Part shown: piece by piece, positions 26,519-34,629 of the stretch
How positions within the stretch are numbered: the stretch's first letter is position 1
Layout of the letters: each line of letters opens with the position of its first letter
Source: Ancylobacter novellus DSM 506
Lineage (GTDB): Bacteria; Pseudomonadota; Alphaproteobacteria; Rhizobiales; Xanthobacteraceae
Length of the DNA stretch: 64,000 bases
Direction: 5' to 3'
Assembly (NCBI RefSeq): GCF_000092925.1
Contig: NC_014217.1
Location: 310,001-374,000, forward strand
Made by a program: the position numbers and the translations under genes
Notes under the pieces: model-generated
What the model was told of the DNA's origin: nothing
The model's input: only the letters and a program-made list of their open reading frames with translations
Databases searched by the model: none

Positions 26519-27403
26519 ATGACCGTGCTGCTCGATATTGATCAATTAAGAACATTCATCGCAATCGCCGAAACCGGCAGCTTCACAAAGGCCGCCGATG
26601 TGGTTCACAAGACCCAGTCGGCCGTCTCCATGCAGATGAAGCGGCTGGAGGAAAGGGTCGGCAAGGCGATCTTCGCGCGCGACGGGCGTGCCTCGCGCCT
26701 CACCGACGAGGGCGACCGGCTGCTCGATTACGCAAGGCGGATCGTGAAGCTGAACATGGAGGCGGTGGCGAGCCTCGCCTCCGCCGAGCTTTCGGGACGG
26801 GTACGGCTCGGCGTGCCGGACGACTATGCCGACCGCTATCTGCCGGAGATCATGGCACGGTTCTCCAACACCCATCCCAATGTCGAGCTGACCGTGGTGT
26901 GCGATCCCTCGACCGACCTCATCGACCGCATCGACACCGGCGACCTCGACCTCGCCATTGTCACCGATTGCGAGATGATCAACCGCGAGACCGAGATCAT
27001 CCGCCGCGAGCAGCTGCTCTGGGTCGGCTCCAACCGCCACCCGGTGCATCTCGAGGACCCCGTGCCGCTGGCGCTGGGGCGGCAGACCTGCAACTGGCGG
27101 CAGGAGGCGATATCCATGCTGCAGGCGGTCGGCCGGCCGTTCCGCATCCTCTACACCTCCTCGAACAGCACGGCGGTCTCGGCGGCGGTGCTCTCCGGCC
27201 TCGCCATCTCGGTGCTGCCGGAATCGGGGCTGCGCCCCGGCATGCGGGTGCTCGGTCCCTCGGACGGCTTCCCCGCGCTGGCGCCCTGTCGCATCGGCCT
27301 CCTGCGCAACCGGCACGAGGCTTCGCCGCTGGCGGACGCCCTCGCCAACCACATCGTCCAGGGCCTCGACAACATCTCGGAAGCCGCCATAGCGGCGGAG
27401 TAA
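26519..27403 (+). CDS. LysR-type transcriptional regulator
   Basis: 294 residues from an ATG preceded by GGGAGG; an upstream ATG at 26462 adds 19 non-conserved residues. The winged helix-turn-helix reads LRTFIAIAETGSFTKAADVV and TQSAVSMQMKRLEERVG. The effector-binding domain (about 90-290) has LSGRVRLGVPDDYADRYLPE. This resembles LysR proteins that sit beside flavin-dependent or sulfur metabolism genes; the natural target here would be the divergent gene at 26324, which is now decayed. The regulator itself looks intact. Effector unknown. Confidence 0.85.
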   Translation: MTVLLDIDQLRTFIAIAETGSFTKAADVVHKTQSAVSMQMKRLEERVGKAIFARDGRASRLTDEGDRLLDYARRIVKLNMEAVASLASAELSGRVRLGVPDDYADRYLPEIMARFSNTHPNVELTVVCDPSTDLIDRIDTGDLDLAIVTDCEMINRETEIIRREQLLWVGSNRHPVHLEDPVPLALGRQTCNWRQEAISMLQAVGRPFRILYTSSNSTAVSAAVLSGLAISVLPESGLRPGMRVLGPSDGFPALAPCRIGLLRNRHEASPLADALANHIVQGLDNISEAAIAAE

Positions 27404-27430
27404 ATCCGCCGCGTCCGCGCGAACCCACCC

Positions 27431-27445
27431 AAAAAAGCGGCGGGC
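27431..27445 (-). terminator. Intrinsic terminator reading leftward (left arm and U-run)
   Basis: On the minus strand GCGGCGGGC, a GAAA tetraloop and GCCCGCCGC are followed by six T residues; the full hairpin spans 27437-27458 and the U-run 27431-27436. The stem is nine perfect GC-rich pairs. The plus strand has no U-run after the hairpin, so the terminator is oriented for minus-strand transcription, where no protein gene exists. Confidence 0.8.
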
Positions 27446-27616
27446 TTTCGCCCGCCGCTCCGGCCATCCCCGGCCCACCCGCCGGTCCGGCCGCGTCGGG
27501 ATCGCGTGCCCCGTCCAAAGGCCGCGCCCCGAGTCCCGCTCACTCTCCGGCAGCACCGTCGGCTTCCGCGCTTCCCGCCGGAACGGGCGCGCGGTTCTTC
27601 GTCGCCAGCGGGAACT
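27431..27616 (-). ncRNA. Candidate structured small RNA, about 186 nt
   Basis: No convincing protein gene occupies this 330-base gap. On the minus strand a -10-like TACACT (27628-27623) would start transcription near 27616, and a perfect intrinsic terminator ends at 27431. The predicted first ten nucleotides (AGTTCCCGCT) pair with AGCGGGACT (27540-27532) with one bulge. Inside, CCGCGC pairs with GCGCGG around a CCCG/CGGG extension. An FNR/FixK-like dyad lies 40 bases upstream of the predicted start. Checked by eye against 6S, SRP, RNase P and tmRNA hallmarks without a match. Existence as RNA is inference. Confidence 0.5.
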
Positions 27617-27649
27617 GCGGACAGTGTAGGGAGGTGACGCAGCGGCGGC

Positions 27650-27663
27650 ATGACCTAAGTCAA
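27650..27663 (-). promoter_or_regulatory. FNR/FixK-like site
   Basis: Minus-strand TTGACTTAGGTCAT matches the TTGAN-N4-NTCAA dyad in all but the last base. Its centre is about 40.5 bases before the inferred RNA start at 27616, the class II activator position. It could also act on the plus-strand VOC gene 71 bases away, but no matching -10 is seen there. Confidence 0.5.
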
Positions 27664-27733
27664 TCGGGTACGGCGCTGGCGCGGCCCTGCCACGCGCGCC
27701 GCACATGGTGCCACAATGCCGCAGGAGGCTCCC

Positions 27734-28156
27734 ATGTCCGCACCCGTCCCCGGCGACCTCGTTCCCTTCCTCCGCTATGCCGATCCGCACGCCGCCATCG
27801 CCTGGCTGAAGAAGGCGCTCGGCTTCTCGCCGATCCTGGTGGTCGATGACGGCCATGGCGGCGTCGCCCATGCCGAGCTGGCGCTCGGCACCAGCGCGCT
27901 GATGATCGGCGGGGTGAAGGACGACGTTCTGCGCATGCGCACGCCGGCCGAGGCGGGCGGCGTCACGCAAGGCATCTATGTGGTGGTGCCGGACGCCGAC
28001 GCGCTGTGGACCTGCACGATGGAGGCGGGTGCCGAGGTGGTGATGGCGATCTACGACACGCCCTACGGCTCGCGCGAATTCACCGTGCGCGACCCGGAAG
28101 GCCATCTATGGAGCGTCGGCACCTACCGCGCCGGCTCCTATAAGTCTGACTCGTAA
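27734..28156 (+). CDS. VOC family (glyoxalase-like) protein
   Basis: 140 residues from the ATG after AGGAGG (an ATG 18 bases upstream overlaps that site). Residues VPFLRYADPHAAIAWLKKAL and GFSPILVVDD open a vicinal-oxygen-chelate fold. The C-terminal EFTVRDPEGHLWSVGTY carries the conserved Glu metal-ligand position. This 'PhnB/glyoxalase superfamily' subgroup includes dioxygenases, fosfomycin-resistance proteins and binding proteins; the function cannot be pinned down. It is a single gene followed by a palindromic repeat. Confidence 0.8.
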   Translation: MSAPVPGDLVPFLRYADPHAAIAWLKKALGFSPILVVDDGHGGVAHAELALGTSALMIGGVKDDVLRMRTPAEAGGVTQGIYVVVPDADALWTCTMEAGAEVVMAIYDTPYGSREFTVRDPEGHLWSVGTYRAGSYKSDS

Positions 28157-28188
28157 CTCAGCTTGGCTCGGCGATAGCCACCCTTTCG

Positions 28189-28273
28189 CCCTCATGGCCG
28201 GGCTTGACCCGGCCACCCAGTGACTGGGCGCACCCGGTCTCCTGGGTCCGCGGGTCAAGCCCGCGGATGAGGG
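28189..28273. repeat. Palindromic repeat (CTCAT-type), copy 5
   Basis: CCTCATGGCCGGGCTTGACC... and ...GGGTCAAGCCCGCGGATGAGG flank CACCCAGTGACTGGG. It is nearly the same as the third element of the array at 25,245 and the second at 42,838. It lies between the convergent VOC and gshA genes and may work as a bidirectional transcription end. Confidence 0.75.
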
Positions 28274-28308
28274 AAGGGGAATTGCTGCGCCGGCTCCTAT
28301 GACGGCGA

Positions 28309-29679
28309 TCAATAGGCGCAGTCGTCGAAGATCGGCTCGACCGAGCGGTTCCACTCGGTCTCGTAGCGCTTAAGCAGCACCTCGGCCGGCGTGAGCCCGG
28401 AAACGAGGCTTTCCTCCAGGGGCTGGAGGAAGCGCGTCTCGTCGCGGCCCTGGCTGTCGCGCTTGTCGCGGCGGGCGAGGCCGGCGCGGGAGATGGCGAC
28501 CACCTCGCGGGCGAGCTCGTGCATCGAGCGGCCGGCGATCTCGGCCTTGAAGCCGAGCCGGGGCACGTCGTCGCGCAGCTTCTGGCGCTCGTCGGCGCTC
28601 CAGCCCTTGGCCAGTTCCCAGGCGGCATCGAGGCTGGCCTGGTCGTAGAGAAGGCCGGTCCACAAAGCGGGCAGGGCACAGAGGTTCGCCCACGGCCCAC
28701 CGTCGGCACCGCGCATTTCGAGGTAACGCTTCAGCCGCACCTCGGGGAAGATGGTGGAGAGGTGGTTGGCCCAGTCGGAGACGGTCGCCGTCTCGCCCGG
28801 CACCGCCGGGTGCTTGCCCGCCAGCAGGTCGCGGAAGGAGGAGCCGGCGACGTCGATGTAATGGTCGCCGCGCTTGATGAAGTACATCGGCACGTCGAGC
28901 GCGTAGTCGACATAACGCTCGAAGCCCATGCCCTTCTCGAAGGCGAAGGGCAGCATGCCGGAGCGGTTATTGTCGGTGTCGCGCCAGATCTCCGAGCGGA
29001 AGGAGAGGAAGCCGTTCGGCTTGCCTTCGGTGAAGGGCGAATTGGCGAACAGCGCCGTGGCGACCGGCTGCAAAGCGAGACCGACGCGCAGCTTCTGCAC
29101 CATGTCGGCCTCGGAGGAGAAGTCGAGGTTCACCTGCACGGTGCAGGTCCGGTACATCATGTCGAGGCCGTGGGTGCCGACCTTCGGCATGTAGGCGGTC
29201 ATGATCTTGTAGCGGCCCTTGGGCATCACCGGGGTCTGCGCCAGCGTCCATTTCGGGCTCATGCCGAGGCCGAGGAAGCCGAAGCCGAGCGGGGTCGCCA
29301 CCTCGCGCACCTGGGTCAGGTGCGAATTCACCTCGGCGCAGGTCTCGTGGATGGTGATGAGCGGCGCGCCGGAAAGCTCGAACTGCCCGCCGGGCTCCAG
29401 CGAGATGGCCCCGCCGCCGACATTGTCGGCCAGGCCGATGATGGTGGAGCCCTCCATGATCGGCTCCCAGCAGTTCAGCGCCTGCATGCCTTCCAGCAGC
29501 GCGCGGATGCCGTTCGGCCCCTCATAGGGGACCGGCTCGTGGCCGTTCAGGGTGAAGGGGAATTTCTCGTGCTCGGTCCCGATGCGGAACTTCATTGGCG
29601 CCTTGCAGCCCGCCTCCAGCCACGCGACGAGGTCGTCGCGGCTTTCGATGGGCTGCGTGTCGATCTGGTCTCGCGCCAT
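28309..29679 (-). CDS. gshA: Glutamate--cysteine ligase, plant-type
   Basis: 456 residues from MARDQIDTQPIES with GGAG upstream; a start 51 bases further up is less likely. The sequence FRIGTEHEKFPF (catalytic Glu cluster), ISLEPGGQFELSGAPL and YMPKVGTHGLDMMYRTCTVQ is the GCS2/plant-type family found in Rhizobiales and plants, unrelated in detail to E. coli GshA. It ligates L-glutamate and L-cysteine with ATP, the first step of glutathione synthesis. Monocistronic; rsmE, its usual neighbour in related genomes, is about 3.3 kb away with ybdK and two other genes between. Confidence 0.95.
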   Translation of the reverse strand: MARDQIDTQPIESRDDLVAWLEAGCKAPMKFRIGTEHEKFPFTLNGHEPVPYEGPNGIRALLEGMQALNCWEPIMEGSTIIGLADNVGGGAISLEPGGQFELSGAPLITIHETCAEVNSHLTQVREVATPLGFGFLGLGMSPKWTLAQTPVMPKGRYKIMTAYMPKVGTHGLDMMYRTCTVQVNLDFSSEADMVQKLRVGLALQPVATALFANSPFTEGKPNGFLSFRSEIWRDTDNNRSGMLPFAFEKGMGFERYVDYALDVPMYFIKRGDHYIDVAGSSFRDLLAGKHPAVPGETATVSDWANHLSTIFPEVRLKRYLEMRGADGGPWANLCALPALWTGLLYDQASLDAAWELAKGWSADERQKLRDDVPRLGFKAEIAGRSMHELAREVVAISRAGLARRDKRDSQGRDETRFLQPLEESLVSGLTPAEVLLKRYETEWNRSVEPIFDDCAY

Positions 29680-29817
29680 AAGGGACTCCGGCGGCAGGCG
29701 GGGCAGGCTGGCTTTGGGGCGCGAGACCATACACAGGCGAGGCGGGGACGCAAATCGCCGTAACTACCGATGGAAATTGGGAATGCATTGGTGCAATGGG
29801 CGGGGTTCGACGCCGCT

Positions 29818-30495
29818 TTACGCGGCGGTGCCGGCGGAGCTCAGGACCACGGCGCGGCTTCCCGCCGGCACGCGCCGGTAGAGGTCGATGATGTCCTGGT
29901 TCAGCAGCCGGATGCAGCCGGAGGAGACCATGGTGCCGATGGTCCAGGGTTCGATCGTCCCGTGCAGCCGGTACAGCGTGTCGCGCCCGTCGCGATAGAG
30001 ATAGAGCGCGCGGGGACCGAGCGGGTTGCCCGGCCCGCCCGGCAGGCCGCCGGCATATTTGGCGTAGCGCTCGGGCTCGCGGCGGATCATGTCCGGGGTC
30101 GGCGTCCAGCGCGGCCACTCGGCCTTGCGGGCAATGGTCGCCGCGCCGCGGAAGTTGAAGCCTTCCTCCTTGCCGACGCCGACGCCATAGCGCAGCGCCC
30201 GGCCGTTCTCCATGACGAGATAGGCGTAGCGGGCCTCGACGTCGACGACGATGGTGCCGGGCTCCTCGCGGGTGGCGTAGGCGACCTCGCGCCTTAGGAA
30301 GCGCGGGTCGATCTGCGACAGATCGACGGCCGGGACGGGATAGGGCTCGCCGTCGAGCGCGGCATACATGGTCTCGTAGGACGGCGCATAGGCAAGGGAG
30401 CGGGCGACCGGCGTCGGTTCCTGCCGGCGCGCCGTGGTGCAGCCGGCGAGAAGGAAGGGCGCGCCGAGAAGCAGGCTGCGTCGGTGGATGGGCAT
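29818..30495 (-). CDS. L,D-transpeptidase lipoprotein (YkuD domain)
   Basis: 225 residues from MPIHRRSLLLGAP; a longer start at 30567 would bury the signal. The N-terminus is a lipoprotein signal with lipobox LAGC (Cys at about residue 20), so the protein is lipidated, periplasmic-facing. The YkuD catalytic domain (about 85-220) ends with HGTIEPWTIGTMVSSGCIRL, the H-x-SSGC-x-R motif with the catalytic Cys. Such enzymes form 3-3 cross-links in peptidoglycan or attach outer-membrane proteins to it, a system prominent in Rhizobiales. Divergent from the LysR gene at 30607. Confidence 0.9.
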   Translation of the reverse strand: MPIHRRSLLLGAPFLLAGCTTARRQEPTPVARSLAYAPSYETMYAALDGEPYPVPAVDLSQIDPRFLRREVAYATREEPGTIVVDVEARYAYLVMENGRALRYGVGVGKEEGFNFRGAATIARKAEWPRWTPTPDMIRREPERYAKYAGGLPGGPGNPLGPRALYLYRDGRDTLYRLHGTIEPWTIGTMVSSGCIRLLNQDIIDLYRRVPAGSRAVVLSSAGTAA

Positions 30496-30569
30496 GGAAT
30501 CTCTGTGCCTCCGGAAGGATGCGAACGGGTGGCGGCCTAGGTGCGCGATGGCGCCGGAAGCGTCCATAT

Positions 30570-30594
30570 GTTATGGGGTAATCACTTCCATAAC
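30570..30594. promoter_or_regulatory. LysR-type operator dyad
   Basis: GTTATGG (30570-30576) and CCATAAC (30588-30594) are perfect 7-bp inverted arms with an 11-base spacer. The site lies 12 bases before the LysR start codon and about 75 bases from the divergent L,D-transpeptidase start. Geometry fits a LysR recognition site for autoregulation. Confidence 0.55.
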
Positions 30595-30606
30595 CAAGAG
30601 GCATGG

Positions 30607-31521
30607 ATGGATCTCGCGGCCGCCCTGCGCGCCTTCGTGCGCACCGTCGAGCGCGGCTCGGTGACGGCGGCGGCACGCGACCTCGCCGTGACGCAACCGG
30701 CGGTCACCAAGCATCTGCGCAATCTGGAACGCCATGTCGGCGCCCGGCTGCTGGAGCGCTCGGCGCGGCTCGTGCGTCCTACGCCGCAGGGCGCGGCGCT
30801 CTACGAGACGAGCCGCTCGGCACTCGCCTCCATCGATTCGGCGCTGGAAGGCGTGCGGCGCGACATGGGCGCCATCGAGGGGACGCTGCGCATCCACGCG
30901 CCCGCCTGCCTCGGCGCGCGGCGGCTGCACGGCATCGTCATGGAGTTCCAGGCCGCGCATCCCGGCGTCAACGTCGATCTCATCCTGGAGAACCGCAGCG
31001 TCGATCTCGTCTACGAGAATCTGGACCTCGCGGTGAAATATGGCCGGCCGGAAGGGCAGGACCTGGTCATCCGGCGGCTGGGGCTGGTGCGGCGGGTGCT
31101 GGTGGCGGCGCCGAGCTTCCTGGCCCGCTGCGGCCCCGTCGACACGCTGGAGCGCCTGTCGGAGGTCGACATCGTCACCACGCCGGCGGTGGTATCGCCA
31201 CGCGACATGCTGATGCTGCAGCGTGCCGGGACCCCTCTGGGCGAATCCATCGAGGTGCCGGTGCGTCCGGTCCTGCGCACCAACGCCGCCGAAGTGATCG
31301 AGCAGACGCTGCTGGGGGGCCATGCGGCCGGGCCGGTGCAGGTGCTGTTCGCCGCGCGCGATCTGGCGGCGGGACGGCTCGTAAGGCTGCTGCCGGAGTA
31401 CGAGGTGCGCCCGTCCGAGGCGTTCCTCGCCTATCCCTCGGTGCGCTTCATGCGTCCGGTGGTGCGGGCCTTCACCGATTTCGCCGTGCCGGCGCTGCGG
31501 GCGACGGAGGGGATCACCTGA
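30607..31521 (+). CDS. LysR-type transcriptional regulator
   Basis: 304 residues from MDLAAALRAFVRTVERGSV; a start 66 bases upstream would lie across the operator dyad. The helix-turn-helix is AARDLAVTQPAVTKHLRNLE. The effector domain begins EGTLRIHAPACLGARRLH, typical of the CrgA/DmlR-like LysR group that senses small organic acids or quinones. The divergent L,D-transpeptidase or the gene itself may be its target. The downstream ybdK is convergent. Confidence 0.85.
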   Translation: MDLAAALRAFVRTVERGSVTAAARDLAVTQPAVTKHLRNLERHVGARLLERSARLVRPTPQGAALYETSRSALASIDSALEGVRRDMGAIEGTLRIHAPACLGARRLHGIVMEFQAAHPGVNVDLILENRSVDLVYENLDLAVKYGRPEGQDLVIRRLGLVRRVLVAAPSFLARCGPVDTLERLSEVDIVTTPAVVSPRDMLMLQRAGTPLGESIEVPVRPVLRTNAAEVIEQTLLGGHAAGPVQVLFAARDLAAGRLVRLLPEYEVRPSEAFLAYPSVRFMRPVVRAFTDFAVPALRATEGIT

Positions 31522-31555
31522 TCCCTGCGCCGCCCGCGCGGCTGGGGAATGTCGC

Positions 31556-32680
31556 CTACTGCGCCGAGGCGTGGGCGAGCCAGGTCTTCACCGCGTTCAG
31601 CGCCTCGTTGCGGTTGCCGGTGCGGTGGGCCGCCTCCTGGTAGACCGCGATCTGGATATCGGCGCTGGTGCCGCCGCCCAGGATGGTGCGCAGGTGCTCC
31701 AGCTCGTCCAGCCCGCCGAGGGCGCGCGCGTCCTCGCGCAGCTGGTCGATCAGCGTCTCTACGGCCTGCGTTACCGGCACCGCCTCGCGCGTCCTGCGGT
31801 CGACGAAGCTGCCATGGATGCCGTAGCGCTGGGCGCGCCACTTGTTCTCCACCGCGATGGCGCGGTCGACGGCGTCGATGCCGGCATTGAGCTTGGGATC
31901 GCGCACGAGGTGGCGCACCAGCGCGCGGTAGAGCGCGGCGATGGCGACCGAATCCTCCACCCGCGTGCAGCTATCGGGCGCGCGCAGCTCTAAAGTCGGG
32001 TGCTTCTGCGAGGGGCGGATGGTCCACCACACATAGCTGGAATCGCGGATAGCCCGCGCCGCCACCAGCGCGTCGACATAATCCTGGTAGTCCTTGGCGC
32101 TCTCGAACAGCTCCGGCAGGCCGGTGCGCGGCAGCTCGTCATAGGCGGCGAGGCGGTAGCCCATCAGCCCGGTGCGCTTGGATTCCCAGAAGGGCGAGGA
32201 GGTCGACAGCGCCACGAAGATCGGCAGGTAGGGCAGGATGCGGCGCATCACGTCGACGCGCTGGTCGGCGTCGGGCAGCTCGACATGCACATGCATGCCG
32301 CACAGCATGTTGCGCTCGCCGACCATCTGCAGGTCGTGCATCAGCCCGTCATAGCGCTGGGTCGGGGTGCGCTTGCCGGTCTGCCAGCTCGCGGTCGGAT
32401 GGGTGCCGGCGGCGAGGAAGGCGAGGTCGAACTCGGCCGCCACCTCGCCGAGCGAGCGGCGTAGCCCGTGCAGCTGGCGGCGCGCATCGGCGGCGCTGAC
32501 GTGCGGGCGGGTCATCATCTCGATCTGCGACTGCAGCATCTCGCCGCTCACGGCTTCGCCAAGCGCGCCGCGCGCCTGGTCCATGAAGGGAGCCGGCATG
32601 CGCCGCAACGCGCTCTTGGTCTCGCCGTCGACGATGAAATATTCTTCTTCGATGCCGATGCGGTATTCTTCTGTTGTCAT
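31556..32680 (-). CDS. ybdK: YbdK family carboxylate-amine ligase
   Basis: 374 residues. The start [18 protein letters not shown] contains the Glu cluster of GCS2-fold ligases, and [18 protein letters not shown] with [17 protein letters not shown] identifies the YbdK subgroup ('putative glutamate--cysteine ligase 2'). YbdK shows weak gamma-glutamylcysteine ligase activity in E. coli; the physiological substrate is unknown. With gshA about 2 kb away, the region encodes two ligases of related fold. Convergent with the LysR gene. The 332-base region upstream is AT-rich in part and gene-free. Confidence 0.88.
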   Translation of the reverse strand: MTTEEYRIGIEEEYFIVDGETKSALRRMPAPFMDQARGALGEAVSGEMLQSQIEMMTRPHVSAADARRQLHGLRRSLGEVAAEFDLAFLAAGTHPTASWQTGKRTPTQRYDGLMHDLQMVGERNMLCGMHVHVELPDADQRVDVMRRILPYLPIFVALSTSSPFWESKRTGLMGYRLAAYDELPRTGLPELFESAKDYQDYVDALVAARAIRDSSYVWWTIRPSQKHPTLELRAPDSCTRVEDSVAIAALYRALVRHLVRDPKLNAGIDAVDRAIAVENKWRAQRYGIHGSFVDRRTREAVPVTQAVETLIDQLREDARALGGLDELEHLRTILGGGTSADIQIAVYQEAAHRTGNRNEALNAVKTWLAHASAQ

Positions 32681-33012
32681 GGCGTGGTTCTCCGCTCGAA
32701 TCGACTAGAATGCGCACAGATGTAGGTTAGCCGACGCAGAATCAGCGTGCGTCGGCGTCGGTGCGCTTGATGATGGAAAAGTGAGACCGGATTATGACTT
32801 CAATTTATTCCGGAGGGTGTCATTTTTTTATTATAATAAGTGCGTACGTGGTGCGGATATTACCAGAAGGCACGCATCTTTCACTCCAGAGCTGCGGTCG
32901 CCAGGGGCGTCCACTCCTGAACGCCCGAATGGGATTCCCACCGGAGGTCAGCGCCCGATAACGCGCATCCCTCTCTCCGGTTCCATCGACTTCGGCTGCT
33001 TTTCGGGAAAGC
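32681..33012. other. Gene-free 332-base stretch with an AT-rich palindrome
   Basis: Between ybdK and rsmE nothing gene-like is seen; an 83-codon plus-strand reading frame here has no family character. A local drop in GC content (about 32790-32840) contains T7 and the perfect palindrome TTATTATAATAA (32828-32839), preceded by GGAGGG. TATAAT occurs on both strands within it. It may be a promoter for ybdK or a DNA-bending site. Confidence 0.4.
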
Positions 33013-33807
33013 TCAACGGGCCGAAAAATTAGCGGCCGTCTGCCGCGCCGCCTCGACCATCGCGAGCGCCGCCACGGCGGCGGTATCGGCACGCAGGATG
33101 CGCGGGCCGAGGGAAAGCACGATGGTGCCCGGCCGCGCCTTGAGCAGCCGTCGCTCCTCCTCGTCGAAGCCGCCTTCGGGGCCGATTAGCACGGCGAGCG
33201 GGCCGGCGACGGCTTCGCGCAGCTCGGCCAGCGGATCGGCCTCGGGGGCCGCCTCGTCGCAGAATACCAGCCGGCGTTCGGGGGCGAGGTCGGCCAGCCA
33301 GCGCGCCAGCGCCGACGGCTCCAGCACCGCGGGCAGGCTGAGGATGCCGCACTGCTCGGCGGCCTCGATCACATTGGCGCGCATGCGCTCGGTGTTCACC
33401 CGGCTCGCCTGGGTGCGGCGGGTCATCACCGGCACCAGCCGGCCGGCGCCCATCTCCACCGCCTTCTGCACCATGTAGTCGAGCCGGGCGTGCTTGAGCG
33501 GGGCGAACACATAGTCGAGATCGGCCGGTTCCGCCTGCCGGCGCAGCCGCGCCTCGCACCGCAGGACGGCCTCGCGCCGGCCCGCGGGCTCCCGCACGGC
33601 GCGCCATTCGCCGTCGCGTCCGTTGAACAGATGGAGGGCGCCGCCGACCTCTAGCCGGATCACGTCGGCGACGTAATGGGCGCGGTCGCGGTCGAGCCGG
33701 ACGAGCGTGCCCTCGCCGAGATCGTCGTCGACATAGAGACGCTGGGCGCGGAAATCATAGGGCTGATCGGACGAATCTTCTTGATGGCGGGCCATGATGC
33801 GGGCCAT
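33013..33807 (-). CDS. rsmE: 16S rRNA (uracil-1498-N3)-methyltransferase
   Basis: 264 residues from MARIMARHQED; other in-frame starts (33795, 33885) are possible. The N-terminal PUA-like domain (DFRAQRLYVDDDLGEGTL) is followed by the SPOUT methyltransferase domain, with LVPVMTRRTQAS, the SAM-binding knot AVLIGPEGGFDEEE and LSLGPRILRADTAAVAAL. These are RsmE signatures. It methylates U1498 in the decoding site of 16S rRNA. Divergent from the secreted protein at 33910, with about 100 bases between. Confidence 0.94.
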   Translation of the reverse strand: MARIMARHQEDSSDQPYDFRAQRLYVDDDLGEGTLVRLDRDRAHYVADVIRLEVGGALHLFNGRDGEWRAVREPAGRREAVLRCEARLRRQAEPADLDYVFAPLKHARLDYMVQKAVEMGAGRLVPVMTRRTQASRVNTERMRANVIEAAEQCGILSLPAVLEPSALARWLADLAPERRLVFCDEAAPEADPLAELREAVAGPLAVLIGPEGGFDEEERRLLKARPGTIVLSLGPRILRADTAAVAALAMVEAARQTAANFSAR

Positions 33808-33909
33808 TTTCTCGATTATTGCCGCACGACGCCACCCGCCGTGATGTTGCCCAATCTTTAAGGCCTCTGTATCACGCTGGGTCAAGAACGGGCTCAGGCT
33901 GACGGTTCA

Positions 33910-34623
33910 ATGAGGGGTTCGATTTTGCAAGCTCGCCAGATGCGCTTCACCGCCCGCGCCTGTGTGCCGGCGCTGGGAGGTGCGTTCGTCGCGGTCATGC
34001 TCGGTGCATTTCCCGCTCATGCGCAGTGGATCGGTGCGCCGGGCGGCGACGGCAGCTCGAGCGGTTCGTCCGGTGCCGTGACCATCACTGCGCCGTCGCC
34101 GGGCCCGGCGGCGGGTGCCGGGGGCGGCTTCGCGCCCGGCATGGGCGCTCCCCAGCAGGCCGCGCCCCAGGGCATGTCGCAAGGGGCGGCTCAAGCCAAC
34201 CCTAACATGAGTGAATGCCAGGGCCAGGTGATGAAGCTGCGCGGCGACCTCGAAGCGCGCGGCGGCGCGCTGGAGAAGGCGGCCAAGGCCAAGCGCCCGC
34301 CCACCGAGCTGTGCCCGCTGTTCCGCAATTTCACCTCGGCGCAGCAGAGCTTCTATTCCTACCTCAGCACCAACAAGACCAAGTGCGGCGTTCCCGACGA
34401 GGTCATCGCGCAGCTGAAGAAGAACGTGAATTCCGTCAACGCGACCCGCAACAAGGTGTGCGAGGTGGCGAAGCTGCAGGAGAGCGGTGGTGGGGCTGGT
34501 CCCAGCGGCCCGCCTCCGCAGGGGCAGATTTCCGCCGGTCTCGGCCTGCCGAGTGGCCTGCCGAGCGTCGGCGCTCCCAAGGGCGGGATGTTCGACACGC
34601 TCGGTGGCGACGCCCTGCGCTGA
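33910..34623 (+). CDS. Secreted hypothetical protein with four cysteines
   Basis: 237 residues. A signal peptide is evident (ACVPALGGAFVAVMLGAFPAHA, cleavage near AHA-QW; quoted in part as GGAFVAVMLGAFPAHA), so the mature protein is periplasmic. A Gly/Ser/Pro-rich linker (about 45-95) leads to a compact helical domain with Cys at SECQGQV, ELCPLF, TKCGV and NKVCEV, probably two disulfides. A Gly/Pro-rich tail ends FDTLGGDALR. No family with known function is recognised; similar small secreted proteins occur next to ubiA in Hyphomicrobiales. It ends 6 bases before ubiA. The start could be MRFTARAC at 33940. Confidence 0.65.
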   Translation: MRGSILQARQMRFTARACVPALGGAFVAVMLGAFPAHAQWIGAPGGDGSSSGSSGAVTITAPSPGPAAGAGGGFAPGMGAPQQAAPQGMSQGAAQANPNMSECQGQVMKLRGDLEARGGALEKAAKAKRPPTELCPLFRNFTSAQQSFYSYLSTNKTKCGVPDEVIAQLKKNVNSVNATRNKVCEVAKLQESGGGAGPSGPPPQGQISAGLGLPSGLPSVGAPKGGMFDTLGGDALR

Positions 34624-34629
34624 GCGGCG

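Noticed and set aside
27431..27616. Candidate small RNA considered as 6S, SRP, RNase P or tmRNA
   Set aside because: The conserved core sequences of those RNAs were not found by eye; kept as an unassigned candidate.
32781..33032. 83-codon frame in the ybdK-rsmE gap
   Set aside because: No homology seen and it runs into the rsmE 3' end; the GGAGGG inside it precedes no suitable start.
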